Origin: Myxococcota bacterium | GTDB lineage: Bacteria; Myxococcota_A; UBA9160; UBA4427 | DNA length: 45,318 nucleotides | NCBI GenBank assembly: GCA_029268645.1 | Contig: JAQWNI010000277.1 | Span: 1 to 45,318 of the forward strand | Reading direction: 5' to 3' | Shown: positions 20,601-29,958 of the stretch, piece by piece | How positions within the stretch are numbered: position 1 is the stretch's first letter | Layout: the number at the start of each line of letters is the position of its first letter | The notes under the pieces: generated by a model | What the model was told of the DNA's origin: nothing | What the model saw: the letters and a program-made list of their open reading frames with translations, nothing else | Databases searched by the model: none | Translations under genes and position numbers: made by a program

Positions 20601-22261
20601 TTGTCCTTGGATCGGGCCAAGTACGAAAGACTCTTCTTGGAAGAGACTTCCGAGTACCTTGCCGAAATGAGTCAGTCTCTCTTGTCTCTCGAGAAAGATG
20701 ACGCCTTCGTCGAGTCGGTCGATACGATTTTCCGGCTCGCCCATTCGATTAAATCCATGGCGGCTTCCGTGGGCCAGGACGACATCGCGATTTTTGCGCA
20801 TGGTCTTGAGGATCGGATGCAGGCGATCCGGACTCGAGGCTCACTCTCGGATTCGGGAGAGTTATCGCTGCTTTTCCGGGCGCTCTCCCAGCTTGAGGAG
20901 ATGATTCGATCTGTGCATACAGTGGGGGCAACGGTTTCGCTGGGGTCCGATGTTTTCATGGCCTTGAAGTCAGCGGGGCCGGATGATTCGGAACCCGCTC
21001 ACGCCGGCGCCGGAGCGCATGCTCCAAAAAAAGCCAGGAGCTAGCCGAGCCGGCGAAGAGAGGCTCGGGGGGGCAAGTTCTGGCTTCGGGCATCGGGTTG
21101 GATGCCCACGCTCTTTCCGCAACGGTGCGAGTCCGAACCGATACTCTGGATCGCTTTTTGGGTGTCGTCGGTGAAGTGATTTTAAGTTCTCGGCAATTGC
21201 GAAGCGCCGCCGTTCAGACGGATTCAACCAGTGCTGTTCAATCAGCTCTGGACAGTCTCGAGCGTCGTATCGCAGAACTTCAACGACGCGCTTTGGAATT
21301 GCGGACGACTCGAATGAGTCGCGTGATGGATCATCTCCCTAGGGCATCGCGGCAGATTGCCGATCGGTTGGGTAAGGAGATAGATGTCCATCTAATGGGC
21401 GAAGAGCTCGAAATTGATCGTTCGATTCTGGACCGGCTGGGGGAGCCTCTGCTTCACCTGGTCCGCAATGCCGTGGATCATGGCCTTGAGGGCGTGGAGG
21501 AACGTCAATCAGCCGGTAAGTCAAGACGGGGTCAATTGGTCATTGAGGCCCGGCGCAAGAAGGAGGCGATCCGGATCGCGGTTCGAGACGATGGGCGCGG
21601 CGTCGATCTAGACAAGGTGAGGGCGCGGGCCATCGAAGCAGGACGGATGCACCCTGACCTGGCCGAAGATTTACCTCCCGAGCAGATCGCTCCTTTCGTT
21701 TTCGAAGCGGGTCTTTCCACTGCCGATCAAATTTCGGAGGTCTCAGGCCGTGGGGTCGGGATGGAAGCCGTCAAGGGGATTACGGAGTCTCTCGGTGGCC
21801 ACGTTGAAATTACGACTGAGCCGGGGCGGGGCACGGAGACCTCCTTGACGGTGCCGATTTCGGCCGCAGTGCAACGCGTGCTTGTGGTCGAGGTGGGCGG
21901 ACAGCGCTTGGCCCTTCCTCTGCACCGAATCGAGAGCGTTATTGAGGTCGACGCGTCCCGGATTGAAGATGCGGGAGGAGAATCGTTTCTGCTGATCGAA
22001 GATGATCCGGTTCTGGTTCTGAATCTCGCCAAGGCAATTCGTATTTCGTCATCCGAGGCTGCGGAAGAGAAAGTTCACCTCGTTCTGACTGACTGGAGAG
22101 GCGAGCGAGTCGCGCTTCGAGTGGATGCCTTCGCGGGTCAACATGAAATTTACGTCAAATCTGTTCCGGAGCTCCTGTCTTCCTTGCGGATGCTTGCGGG
22201 TTTGACTCTTCTCGAGGATGGAAGTCCCGTTTTCCTTCTCGATGTAAATCAGGTGGCTTGA
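20601..22261 (+). CDS. cheA: Chemotaxis histidine kinase CheA encoded in two frames (Hpt part 20601..21044; kinase/CheW-like part in the -1 frame to 22261)
   Basis: Hpt H-box FRLAHSIKSMAASVGQDD in frame 0; dimerisation/HATPase/CheW-like region (LHLVRNAVDHGLEGVEER, DDGRGVDLDKVRARAIEAG, SGRGVGMEAVKGITESLGGHVEITTEPGRGTETSLTVP) in the -1 frame, which is open back through the A7 run at 21026-21032. Confidence 0.75.
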
Positions 22262-22262
22262 G

Positions 22263-22835
22263 GTGAGGGTGCGGCGGACCATTGACAACATTGAAAGTCT
22301 TCTCGGATGGGTCGATATGGGCGCGGCTCGAGCTGCTGCGGCATTTTCGAAACTGGCCGGACGCCCCATTGGGCATGAAACTCCGAAAGTCGCCCTCGTC
22401 GATTGCGAGGTTCCGATCTCCGAGGCAGGGGACTGGTCAACAGGGGTATTTTTTAAGTTAGAGGGTTGTCTGGATGCCTGGATCGGAATTCTTTTCCATC
22501 AGGCAGCGAGTGAGGCTGCAGTGCGACAAGTGGTGGGTATTCCACGAGGCGAGCTGAGTCCCCATGTGATCGAATCGGCATTGATGGAAATCGGAAATAT
22601 TCTGGCTTCTCATGTCGCGTCAGCGATCTCCGACGAGGTGGGCGAAAGGCTCTTACCGTCCATTCCGACTCTGGCGATGAATTACGCAGAATCCGAAATG
22701 GCCGCCTTTGCGGCTTTTCAAGCCGACGTCGAACGAATTCGGATTGACTCACGGCTAGCGGACGATTCCGGCCAACTCAGTGGGCTGCTTTCCCTGCTGT
22801 TGGCTCCGGAAAAACGGGGCGTCCTGAAGCCCTGA
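22263..22835 (+). CDS. CheC-like chemotaxis phosphatase-family protein
   Basis: Position directly after cheA; LSPHVIESALMEIGNILASHVASAISDEVGERLLPSIP resembles the CheC E-x3-N motif region. Confidence 0.75.
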   Translation: MRVRRTIDNIESLLGWVDMGAARAAAAFSKLAGRPIGHETPKVALVDCEVPISEAGDWSTGVFFKLEGCLDAWIGILFHQAASEAAVRQVVGIPRGELSPHVIESALMEIGNILASHVASAISDEVGERLLPSIPTLAMNYAESEMAAFAAFQADVERIRIDSRLADDSGQLSGLLSLLLAPEKRGVLKP

Positions 22836-22979
22836 TTCGATACCGTGGGGGGCCGGCCAGGCACGTTCGCTGCACGGCTCCAGTGATTCTGGTAGCTTCT
22901 TCCGACCTCAGCAGGCCTAGGACGCTTTTGGCTGTCAGGCCTTGTCTGCTGGCTGTCTAAGCCATTCGGGTCAGAGGCC

Positions 22980-23729
22980 ATGGACGACGACCAGATTCGA
23001 AAACTCCTGAAGGCTGTTCAAGACGGTGCGGTTTCGATCGATGCGGCGGTGAAGGATCTCGCTTGCCTGCCTTTTGTCGAGACCGTCGACGCGCGGGTCG
23101 ATACGCATCGAGCGATTCGGCAAGGGATTCCTGAAGTCGTCTTCAGTCAGGGCAAGACCTCTGGACAAATCGTCGAAATCGTAGAGGCCTTACGCGAAGC
23201 CGGTCAGGACGTGTTGATCACTCGGATTCAACCCGATGCGGCGGCGGAAGTTCGAACGGTTGTGCCCGGTGGAACCTATGAGGAGCGGGCTCGGGTTCTC
23301 CATTATGGCCGAAGTGAAGTCGAGATCGTCGGGAAAGGTACCGTCGGCGTGGTCTGTGCCGGAACGGCTGATTTGCCAGTCGCCTCCGAGGCGGCGGTTG
23401 TGGCGGAGCGGTTCGGCAATCGAGTCGAAATACTCAAAGACGTTGGGGTGGCGGGTCTGCATCGCTTGTTGGCCTCGGTTGACGTCCTGCGTGAGGCACG
23501 GGTCTTGATCGTTGTCGCCGGCATGGAGGGGGCTCTGCCCTCTGTCGTGGCCGGATTAGTCGACAAGCCCGTGATCGCGGTTCCGACCAGTGTCGGGTAC
23601 GGCGCCGCCTTGGGTGGCCTGACGGCACTCCTCGGCATGCTGACGAGCTGTGCTTCGAATGTGACCGTTGTGAACATCGATAACGGATTTGGAGCCGCGC
23701 ATGTCGCGACGCTCATCAATCGACTCTAA
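22980..23729 (+). CDS. larB: Nickel-pincer cofactor biosynthesis protein LarB
   Basis: PEVVFSQGKTSGQIVEIVEAL, GTVGVVCAGTADLPVASEAAVVAERFGNRVEILKDVGVAGLHRLL, VIAVPTSVGYGAALGGLTALLGMLTSCASNVTVVNIDNGFGAAHVATLI. Confidence 0.93.
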   Translation: MDDDQIRKLLKAVQDGAVSIDAAVKDLACLPFVETVDARVDTHRAIRQGIPEVVFSQGKTSGQIVEIVEALREAGQDVLITRIQPDAAAEVRTVVPGGTYEERARVLHYGRSEVEIVGKGTVGVVCAGTADLPVASEAAVVAERFGNRVEILKDVGVAGLHRLLASVDVLREARVLIVVAGMEGALPSVVAGLVDKPVIAVPTSVGYGAALGGLTALLGMLTSCASNVTVVNIDNGFGAAHVATLINRL

Positions 23730-25017
23730 GGCCGGTCAGCGTGTCCTTCACCTGGACGCGTTTTCGGGTATCGCAGGCAACATGTTTGCTGCGGCGCTTC
23801 TCGACCTGGGACTGAAACGAAAAGATCTGACGGAAGATTTAGCGGGGCTCGATGTTCCGCATCGATTGAGAGTGTCCCGGGTTCAACGAGGCGACTTGAC
23901 GGCCCGCTATTTTCGGGTGGAGGTCCCGGGTGGGAGCGGACCTCGGAAGCGGAGTCGTGGAGCCTCGCCCGCCCGTGCCCAGACGAAGGGCGCGTTGCGT
24001 GGAGGAACGGGGGACCACGGGCCGCATGGCCCCCATGCTCATTCGTCGCGTACCCGTGCCTACCCGGACATTGTGCGCCTCTTCGAAAGGTCTCGGTTGC
24101 GGCCCGCGGTTCGGTCCCGCGCGCTGGCCATCTTTGAGGCCTTGGGTCACGCGGAGGCTCGTGTGCACGGCGTCTCTCTGGATGAAGTCCACTTTCATGA
24201 AGTGGGAGCCGCCGATGCCATCGTTGACGTTGCAACCGCCGCGATCGGCTTGGATCGGCTGGGCATTCAGCGGGTGACTTCGTCCCCGGTGGCCCTCGGG
24301 CACGGAACCTTCGAGAGTGCCCACGGTCGGCTTCCGCTTCCGGCACCGGCGACGCTTGAGTTGCTCCGGGGGCAGCCGACAGTGCCCGCTCAGGTGGAGT
24401 GGGAAACAGTAACGCCGACAGGGGCGGCAATTTTGAGAACGATCGTGGACGAGTACACCGCGTTGCCGGCGATGACCATTGAGGGCATTGGGATTGGAGC
24501 CGGAAACGATCGGCCTGGCCCGATGCCCAACGTCTTGAGGGTGATCCTGGGAACCAGTGCGGGGGCCCCTCGGCATGACCGCATTAGCGTCCTTGAAACC
24601 AACCTCGACGATCTTGTGCCGGAGCACTTTGATCACTTGATGGAAAGACTCTTCGAGCAGGGCGCGCTCGATGTTTCGCTACAAAATATCCAGATGAAAA
24701 AGAATCGACCGGGATTTTTGGTGCGGGTGATGGCCCGCCCTTCGGATCGAGATGCACTGGCCCGGGTGCTCTTTGCCGAGTCCACGGCGATCGGGGTGCG
24801 CATTCAAGAGCAGGAGCGACTTGTTCTGGACCGAGAAATTAGGCGGATTCAGACGCCCTACGGCCGGGTTCGCGTGAAGTTTATTCGATCTCTCGACGGA
24901 GTTGTCGAGGTGGCCCCTGAATACGATGACTGTAAACGTGCGGCTCGACGAGCCAAGGAGCCCTTGCCTCAGGTGTTGCGGGCGATCGAGTCCCTGGCGC
25001 GGAGTGAGACCGATTGA
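23701..25017 (+). CDS. larC: Nickel-pincer cofactor biosynthesis protein LarC (single ORF)
   Basis: LHLDAFSGIAGNMFAAALLDLGL, EVHFHEVGAADAIVDVATAAIGLDRLG, TPTGAAIL, ETNLDDLVPEHFDHLMERLFEQGALDVSLQNIQMKKNRPGFLV; His-rich insert DHGPHGPHAHS. Overlaps the end of larB. Confidence 0.93.
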   Translation: MSRRSSIDSKAGQRVLHLDAFSGIAGNMFAAALLDLGLKRKDLTEDLAGLDVPHRLRVSRVQRGDLTARYFRVEVPGGSGPRKRSRGASPARAQTKGALRGGTGDHGPHGPHAHSSRTRAYPDIVRLFERSRLRPAVRSRALAIFEALGHAEARVHGVSLDEVHFHEVGAADAIVDVATAAIGLDRLGIQRVTSSPVALGHGTFESAHGRLPLPAPATLELLRGQPTVPAQVEWETVTPTGAAILRTIVDEYTALPAMTIEGIGIGAGNDRPGPMPNVLRVILGTSAGAPRHDRISVLETNLDDLVPEHFDHLMERLFEQGALDVSLQNIQMKKNRPGFLVRVMARPSDRDALARVLFAESTAIGVRIQEQERLVLDREIRRIQTPYGRVRVKFIRSLDGVVEVAPEYDDCKRAARRAKEPLPQVLRAIESLARSETD

Positions 25018-25826
25018 TGGGAGCGAAGGAGAGGGACGACGCGCGGCCGGATGATTCTCCCTTCGATTTTTCGCCGGAGTCAGGGAGCGCCGGTGCGGCG
25101 GCGCTCTGCTTGCATGGATTGACCGGGACTCCCTACGAAGTTCGTCCGATAGGCGAGGCCCTCGCGGCTGCTGGGGTTCGTGCGTTTGGCCCGCGGCTTC
25201 CTGGCCATGGCGGGACGCCAGAGACTCTGGCCGAAACGCCGTACACGGCCTGGGTCGAAGGGGTGCGGCAACACTATGCCGCGCTGGCGGCTAAGGGCGA
25301 TCCAGTTTTTGTGGTGGGGCTGTCGCTGGGGGGGCTGCTCAGTCTCGACCTCGCTGCCCACGCTGAAGTGGCCGGGGTCGTTTCGATCGGAGCGCCGTTG
25401 GCTTTGTCCTGGCCCATCCCGCAGTTGGTTCCGGTTGTGAAATATTTGATGCCGATGCTGCCCAAGCGCTCGGGCTCCGATATTCGAGACCCGGCGGCCC
25501 GAGCCCGTCACCCTGGGCTCCCCGTGATGCCCTTAAAGAGTGTGCATCAGTTGGTGCGCCTTCAGCGATCAGTGCGGCAGTCTCTTGGGCGCATTACCGC
25601 GCCGGCCTTGATCGCCCATGGGGTACATGATCACACGGCGCGCCCGGCGGATGCAGAGCAGATTTTTGAGAGTCTGGGCTCCGAGGAGCGAGAGCTTCTC
25701 TGGCTCAAGAATTCAGCCCATGTTGTGCCTGTCGACTATGACGGTGCGGACTTGGCGAAGCGCGTGGCCGACTTTTTGGTGGCCCGAATCTCCGGCCATG
25801 CCGAGGAGGTCGGAAAGCGGGGCTGA
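25014..25826 (+). CDS. Alpha/beta hydrolase, carboxylesterase-like
   Basis: LCLHGLTGTPYEVRPIGEALAAAGVRAFGPRLPGHGGTPETL, nucleophile elbow GLSLGG, C-terminal HVVPVDYDG; start overlaps the larC stop. Confidence 0.88.
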   Translation: MMGAKERDDARPDDSPFDFSPESGSAGAAALCLHGLTGTPYEVRPIGEALAAAGVRAFGPRLPGHGGTPETLAETPYTAWVEGVRQHYAALAAKGDPVFVVGLSLGGLLSLDLAAHAEVAGVVSIGAPLALSWPIPQLVPVVKYLMPMLPKRSGSDIRDPAARARHPGLPVMPLKSVHQLVRLQRSVRQSLGRITAPALIAHGVHDHTARPADAEQIFESLGSEERELLWLKNSAHVVPVDYDGADLAKRVADFLVARISGHAEEVGKRG

Positions 25827-25958
25827 AGACCGGACTGCCCGTTTGACGTCCAGACAGACTGCTAACCTCGCACGCTTGTGGATGGTCTTTTTCTTCCGGA
25901 GCACGCGGAGGAAGAATTCTCAGAGGACTGAGGCACAACGACATAGGGGAGGTGTGAG

Positions 25959-26813
25959 ATGTCGAGACCGGCAGGGGGCCTAGAGGGTCGTGGAATTTTG
26001 GTAACCGGTGGCGGCACGGGGATTGGATCCGCCTGTGCCCGGGCCTTCGTTGCCGATGGCGCCGCGGTCACGATTTGTGGTCGGCGGGGAGAGGTGCTCG
26101 AAGCGGCGGCCGAAAAAATCGCAGGGGCCGCTCAAGCCGGAGGGAGTGTCCGCTTCGTTGTGGCCGATGTGACAGACGAAGCCAGCGTGGCTTCGGCGGT
26201 TTCGGCGGCGCTGGAGCCCACGGGACGTCTGGATGGTTGCGTGGCGAATGCCGGTGGGGGTGGCGGCATGGGCCCTTACCACGTGCAGGAGGCCAACGAG
26301 TTTCTACGTGTGCTGCAGCTGAACGTGCTCGGGACCATGCTCTGCGTGAAGCACACAGTGCCCCACATGGTGGCGGCCGGCGGGGGTTCCTTTGTTGGGA
26401 TGTCTTCGATCGCTGGACATGTCACGCATCCCTACTTCGGCGCTTACTGTGTGAGTAAGGCCGGGATCGAAGAGATGATGAAGAACGCCGCCGACGAATT
26501 CGGTGCCCGGGGCATTCGCTTCAATGCTATTCGCCCGGGCTTCATCGAGACAGAGATTATGGAAGGGGTCCCTCGGGACAGTGCGACTTTCCAGAGCTAC
26601 ATCGAAAACACGCCAATGGGGGGCGTGGGCCAGCCTGACGACGTGGGTGCTCTCGCGCGGTTTTTGATGGGACCCGAGTCGCGTTGGATCACCGGCACGG
26701 CCATCAATGTGGATGGAGGTCATCATTTGCGTCGAGGGCCTGACTTCGGCCCGTTTATCGAGCCGATGCTGGGTCAAGATGTCATGCAAGGCGAAAAGCC
26801 GAAAGAAAACTGA
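25959..26813 (+). CDS. Short-chain dehydrogenase/reductase (SDR)
   Basis: ILVTGGGTGIGSACARAF (TGxxxGIG), YCVSKAG (YxxxK), NAIRPGFIETE. Confidence 0.93.
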   Translation: MSRPAGGLEGRGILVTGGGTGIGSACARAFVADGAAVTICGRRGEVLEAAAEKIAGAAQAGGSVRFVVADVTDEASVASAVSAALEPTGRLDGCVANAGGGGGMGPYHVQEANEFLRVLQLNVLGTMLCVKHTVPHMVAAGGGSFVGMSSIAGHVTHPYFGAYCVSKAGIEEMMKNAADEFGARGIRFNAIRPGFIETEIMEGVPRDSATFQSYIENTPMGGVGQPDDVGALARFLMGPESRWITGTAINVDGGHHLRRGPDFGPFIEPMLGQDVMQGEKPKEN

Positions 26814-26846
26814 GTTTTTGACCTCGACATTTGGAGAGAAAAATCG

Positions 26847-27512
26847 ATGATCAACGTGACACGCGAAGGCCCCGTTTATGTTTTGCGTTTGGATGGCGGG
26901 GAGAATCGTTTTGGCCCCGACGCTATCCGCGCATGGAACACCGCCCTCGATGAAGTGGAGTCCGAGGCAGGGCCGAAAGCGCTTGTGACGACGGGCACGG
27001 GCAAGTTTTACTCAAATGGTCTCGACCTCGACTACATGATGAGCGAAGGGGTCGATTCGGGGGAGTACCTCGCGAGCGTCCTGGATATCATGGGACGGGT
27101 TCTGACGTTTCCCGCGATGACCGTAGCGGCGATGAATGGTCACGCCTTTGGGGCCGGAGCCCAGGTCGCACTGGTCCATGACTATCGAATGATGCGGGAG
27201 GATCGGGGCTACTTCTGTATGCCAGAGATCGACATGCGAGCACCGTTGCACCCGGGAATGACGGCCATCATTCAGGCACGCTTGCCGCGCCAGGTCGCCC
27301 ACGAAGTGATCGTCACGGGGACTCGGTATGGCGGACCGCAAGCCTTGGAGCAAAGCATTGTCGATTCCCTTGCTCCTGAGTCGGAAGTCGTCGACCGCGC
27401 AATCGAATGGGCTTCGCGCTTCGCTGAGAAGGCCGATCCGGTCATGAGTCGCTTGAAGCGAGAAATGTATCCCGAAGTTCTTCAGGCCTTACGGGCCGAG
27501 TTCGTGCGCTGA
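26847..27512 (+). CDS. Enoyl-CoA hydratase/isomerase family protein (crotonase fold)
   Basis: ALVTTGTGKFYSNGLDLDYM, AAMNGHAFGAGAQVALVHDYRMMREDRGYFCMPEIDM. Confidence 0.88.
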   Translation: MINVTREGPVYVLRLDGGENRFGPDAIRAWNTALDEVESEAGPKALVTTGTGKFYSNGLDLDYMMSEGVDSGEYLASVLDIMGRVLTFPAMTVAAMNGHAFGAGAQVALVHDYRMMREDRGYFCMPEIDMRAPLHPGMTAIIQARLPRQVAHEVIVTGTRYGGPQALEQSIVDSLAPESEVVDRAIEWASRFAEKADPVMSRLKREMYPEVLQALRAEFVR

Positions 27513-27525
27513 TCGGGGGACCTTC

Positions 27526-27912
27526 TTGGTGGACTCGAAGCCCATCTGTTCTATCGAGGACGTGCCCGAGGGTGAGGCGCGTGGGTTTGACGTGGACCGC
27601 GGTGGGGAGGCAGTCCTGTCTTTGATTCTGGCCAAACGGGGCGGGCAAATTTTCGCCTACGAGAACCGCTGCCCCCACCTCGGGACGCCTTTGGATTGGC
27701 GTCCAGATCGTTTGCTCGACGTGACCGGGGAGTATTTGATCTGCGCAACCCATGGTGCCTTGTTTCAATTTGAGGATGGCCATTGCCTTGTGGGGCCCTG
27801 TGTCGGACAGGGACTTCGACCGTTGGAAATCGAGGTCGCCGACGAAGTGGTTCGCTTGGTGGTGAATGAAGCAACCGAATCTTCGATGGGTCCGATTGTG
27901 GGTCCGAGCTGA
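27526..27912 (+). CDS. Rieske [2Fe-2S] domain protein
   Basis: Rieske ligand pattern CPHLGTPL...LICATHGALFQFEDGHCLVGPCVGQGLRPLEIEV (CxH ... CxxHGA). Confidence 0.85.
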   Translation: MVDSKPICSIEDVPEGEARGFDVDRGGEAVLSLILAKRGGQIFAYENRCPHLGTPLDWRPDRLLDVTGEYLICATHGALFQFEDGHCLVGPCVGQGLRPLEIEVADEVVRLVVNEATESSMGPIVGPS

Positions 27913-28047
27913 CGTCGCACGTTCGGGTCTTCTCGGGTTGCATGGGCGCCCTTTTTCCCGGATCCGGGAGGTCGGTTGGGGTCCCGGATTAGAGACCGAT
28001 GTGCGATGGTCCGGTCGCGCTCGATCACGATTCGTCAGGAGAAAATC

Positions 28048-29091
28048 ATGAAGTTGGGTATCACAGCGGCCTCATTCGGACCTCAAGCCCGCGTCAATCT
28101 GGCCCTCGTGCGTCGGGCTGAAGAGTTGGGTTTTGATTCGGCATGGACAGCGGAGGCCTACGGGAATGATGCCGCGACCACCGCCACCTGGGTGTTGGCT
28201 CAGACCGAACGCATCAAGGTGGGAACCGCCATCATGCAAATGCCCGCCCGGACCCCGGCGATGACGGCCATGACGGCGATGACGCTGGACCATCTTTCCG
28301 GGGGGCGCTTCATTCTCGGACTGGGCCCTTCAGGCCCACAAGTCGTCGAGGGGTGGCATGGTCTTCCCTATGGCAAACCCCTGACGAGAACCAGAGAGTA
28401 CATCCAGATCTTGCGCCAGATTTTTGCCCGAGAGGCGCCTCTCGAATTTCATGGAGAGATCTATGATATTCCCACTCAGGCCGAAGGCGCCTCGGGTCTT
28501 GGGAAGCCAATTAAAAGCATTCTTCACGGAAATCCCGACATTCCCATTTATACCGCTTCGATTAGTCCGAACGGCTTACGCTGCGCGGGTGAAGTGGCCG
28601 ATGGTGTTTTTCCGTCAATGCTGGATCCCGACAAAGCGGAAACGACCTATGTCCAACATGTCGAGGCAGGCTTCGCGAAAGCTTCGGGTTCGAAGAGCCT
28701 GGAGAACTTTGCGATCACGCCGGCTGTTTCGGTGATCATCAGCGATGAAATTGAAAAGGCACGCATGCCGATCAAGGGTCAGCTGGCCCTCTACATTGGT
28801 GGCATGGGGGCCCGGAACAAGAACTTCTACAACGACTTGACCAAACGGCTCGGTTACGAAGAAGCAGCTGAAAAGATTCAGGATCTATTCTTGGATGGAA
28901 ATAAAATGGAGGCGATGGCCGCGGTGCCCGACGAATTGGTCGATGCCGTTCACTTGGTGGGTCCGAAAGACCGAATTCGTGACCGACTGCAGTCTTGGCG
29001 AGAGGCCGGCGCGCGGCGCCATGTCGATACCATGATGGTAGGGACGACCCAGGTCGAAGCCCTCGAATTGCTCGCGGAGGAAATGCTCTAG
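28048..29091 (+). CDS. LLM-class (probably F420-dependent) oxidoreductase
   Basis: MKLGITAASFGPQARVNLALVRRAEELGFDSAWTAEAYGNDAATTATWVLAQTERIKVGTAIMQMPARTPAMTAMTAMTLDHLSGGRFILGLGPSGPQVVEGWHG; ATG 28048. Confidence 0.9.
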   Translation: MKLGITAASFGPQARVNLALVRRAEELGFDSAWTAEAYGNDAATTATWVLAQTERIKVGTAIMQMPARTPAMTAMTAMTLDHLSGGRFILGLGPSGPQVVEGWHGLPYGKPLTRTREYIQILRQIFAREAPLEFHGEIYDIPTQAEGASGLGKPIKSILHGNPDIPIYTASISPNGLRCAGEVADGVFPSMLDPDKAETTYVQHVEAGFAKASGSKSLENFAITPAVSVIISDEIEKARMPIKGQLALYIGGMGARNKNFYNDLTKRLGYEEAAEKIQDLFLDGNKMEAMAAVPDELVDAVHLVGPKDRIRDRLQSWREAGARRHVDTMMVGTTQVEALELLAEEML

Positions 29092-29125
29092 CGAAAGCGG
29101 GTTCGTTTCCGCACTCAGTCAGAGG

Positions 29126-29941
29126 GTGATCAAAATGGAGAATCAGGAGTCTCTCGACCTCAGCCGGGTTTTTGAACTAGAACCCCACGGTCCGGATACG
29201 TATGTCGGGGAAAGCCCCAGGTATTCCTGGGGTCGAATTTTTGGCGGGCTGGTTGTTGCCCAGGCGCTTTGGGCGGCGATTCAAAGTGTGAAGCCTGAGT
29301 ACATCGTTCATTCGCTTCATACCTATTTCATTCTCGGCGGCAATTTTGAAGAGCCGGTTCGGTATGAAGTCGATCGGGTTCGAAATGGACGTTCGTTCTC
29401 CACCCGCCGCGTCGTTGCTCGGCAAAGCGCCGGAGCCATCTTGACCTTGGCCTGTTCCTTCCAGGTCAAAGAGGCAGGCGGAGAGACGCAGTCAACCTCG
29501 TTGCCGGCCGGGTTGCCCGACCCCGAACAAGAGGCGTCCGAGTATGACGCGGGCGCCTTGCGGGTCGATGTAGAGACGTCGCATGCCCCACCGCGATCTC
29601 GGATGTGGGCGCGTTATCCCGCCCTGGATAATCTGGACCCTCGGGTTCAGCCCTGCACGTTGGCGTATCTCTCGGATCTGAACCCGATGACGGCGATTCA
29701 CGCTTCGCTCCCAGAGGGGGCACAGGCTGAGGAAGGCCAGGGCGCTAGCCTCGACCATGCGATGTGGTTTCATCGTCCGGGGCGAGCCGACGACTGGGTT
29801 CTTCTGGATATGGAAGGGCATGGCATGATTGGGACGCGTGGGTTGGCGACGGGCCGTGTTTTTGACCGGGCCGGGGCCCATCTCGCCACCGTCGCCCAGG
29901 AAGGCTTGCTCCGCCCTCCGCGAAAACCCGTGAAGGCATGA
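29126..29941 (+). CDS. Acyl-CoA thioesterase II (TesB-like, double hot-dog)
   Basis: RIFGGLVVAQALWAAIQSV, VHSLHTYFILGGNFEEPVRYEVDRVRNGRSFSTRRVVARQ, LDHAMWFHRPGRADDWVLLDMEGHGMIGTRGLATGRVFDRAG. Confidence 0.92.
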   Translation: MIKMENQESLDLSRVFELEPHGPDTYVGESPRYSWGRIFGGLVVAQALWAAIQSVKPEYIVHSLHTYFILGGNFEEPVRYEVDRVRNGRSFSTRRVVARQSAGAILTLACSFQVKEAGGETQSTSLPAGLPDPEQEASEYDAGALRVDVETSHAPPRSRMWARYPALDNLDPRVQPCTLAYLSDLNPMTAIHASLPEGAQAEEGQGASLDHAMWFHRPGRADDWVLLDMEGHGMIGTRGLATGRVFDRAGAHLATVAQEGLLRPPRKPVKA

Positions 29942-29958
29942 GGAATCGGTTCGGCTGA

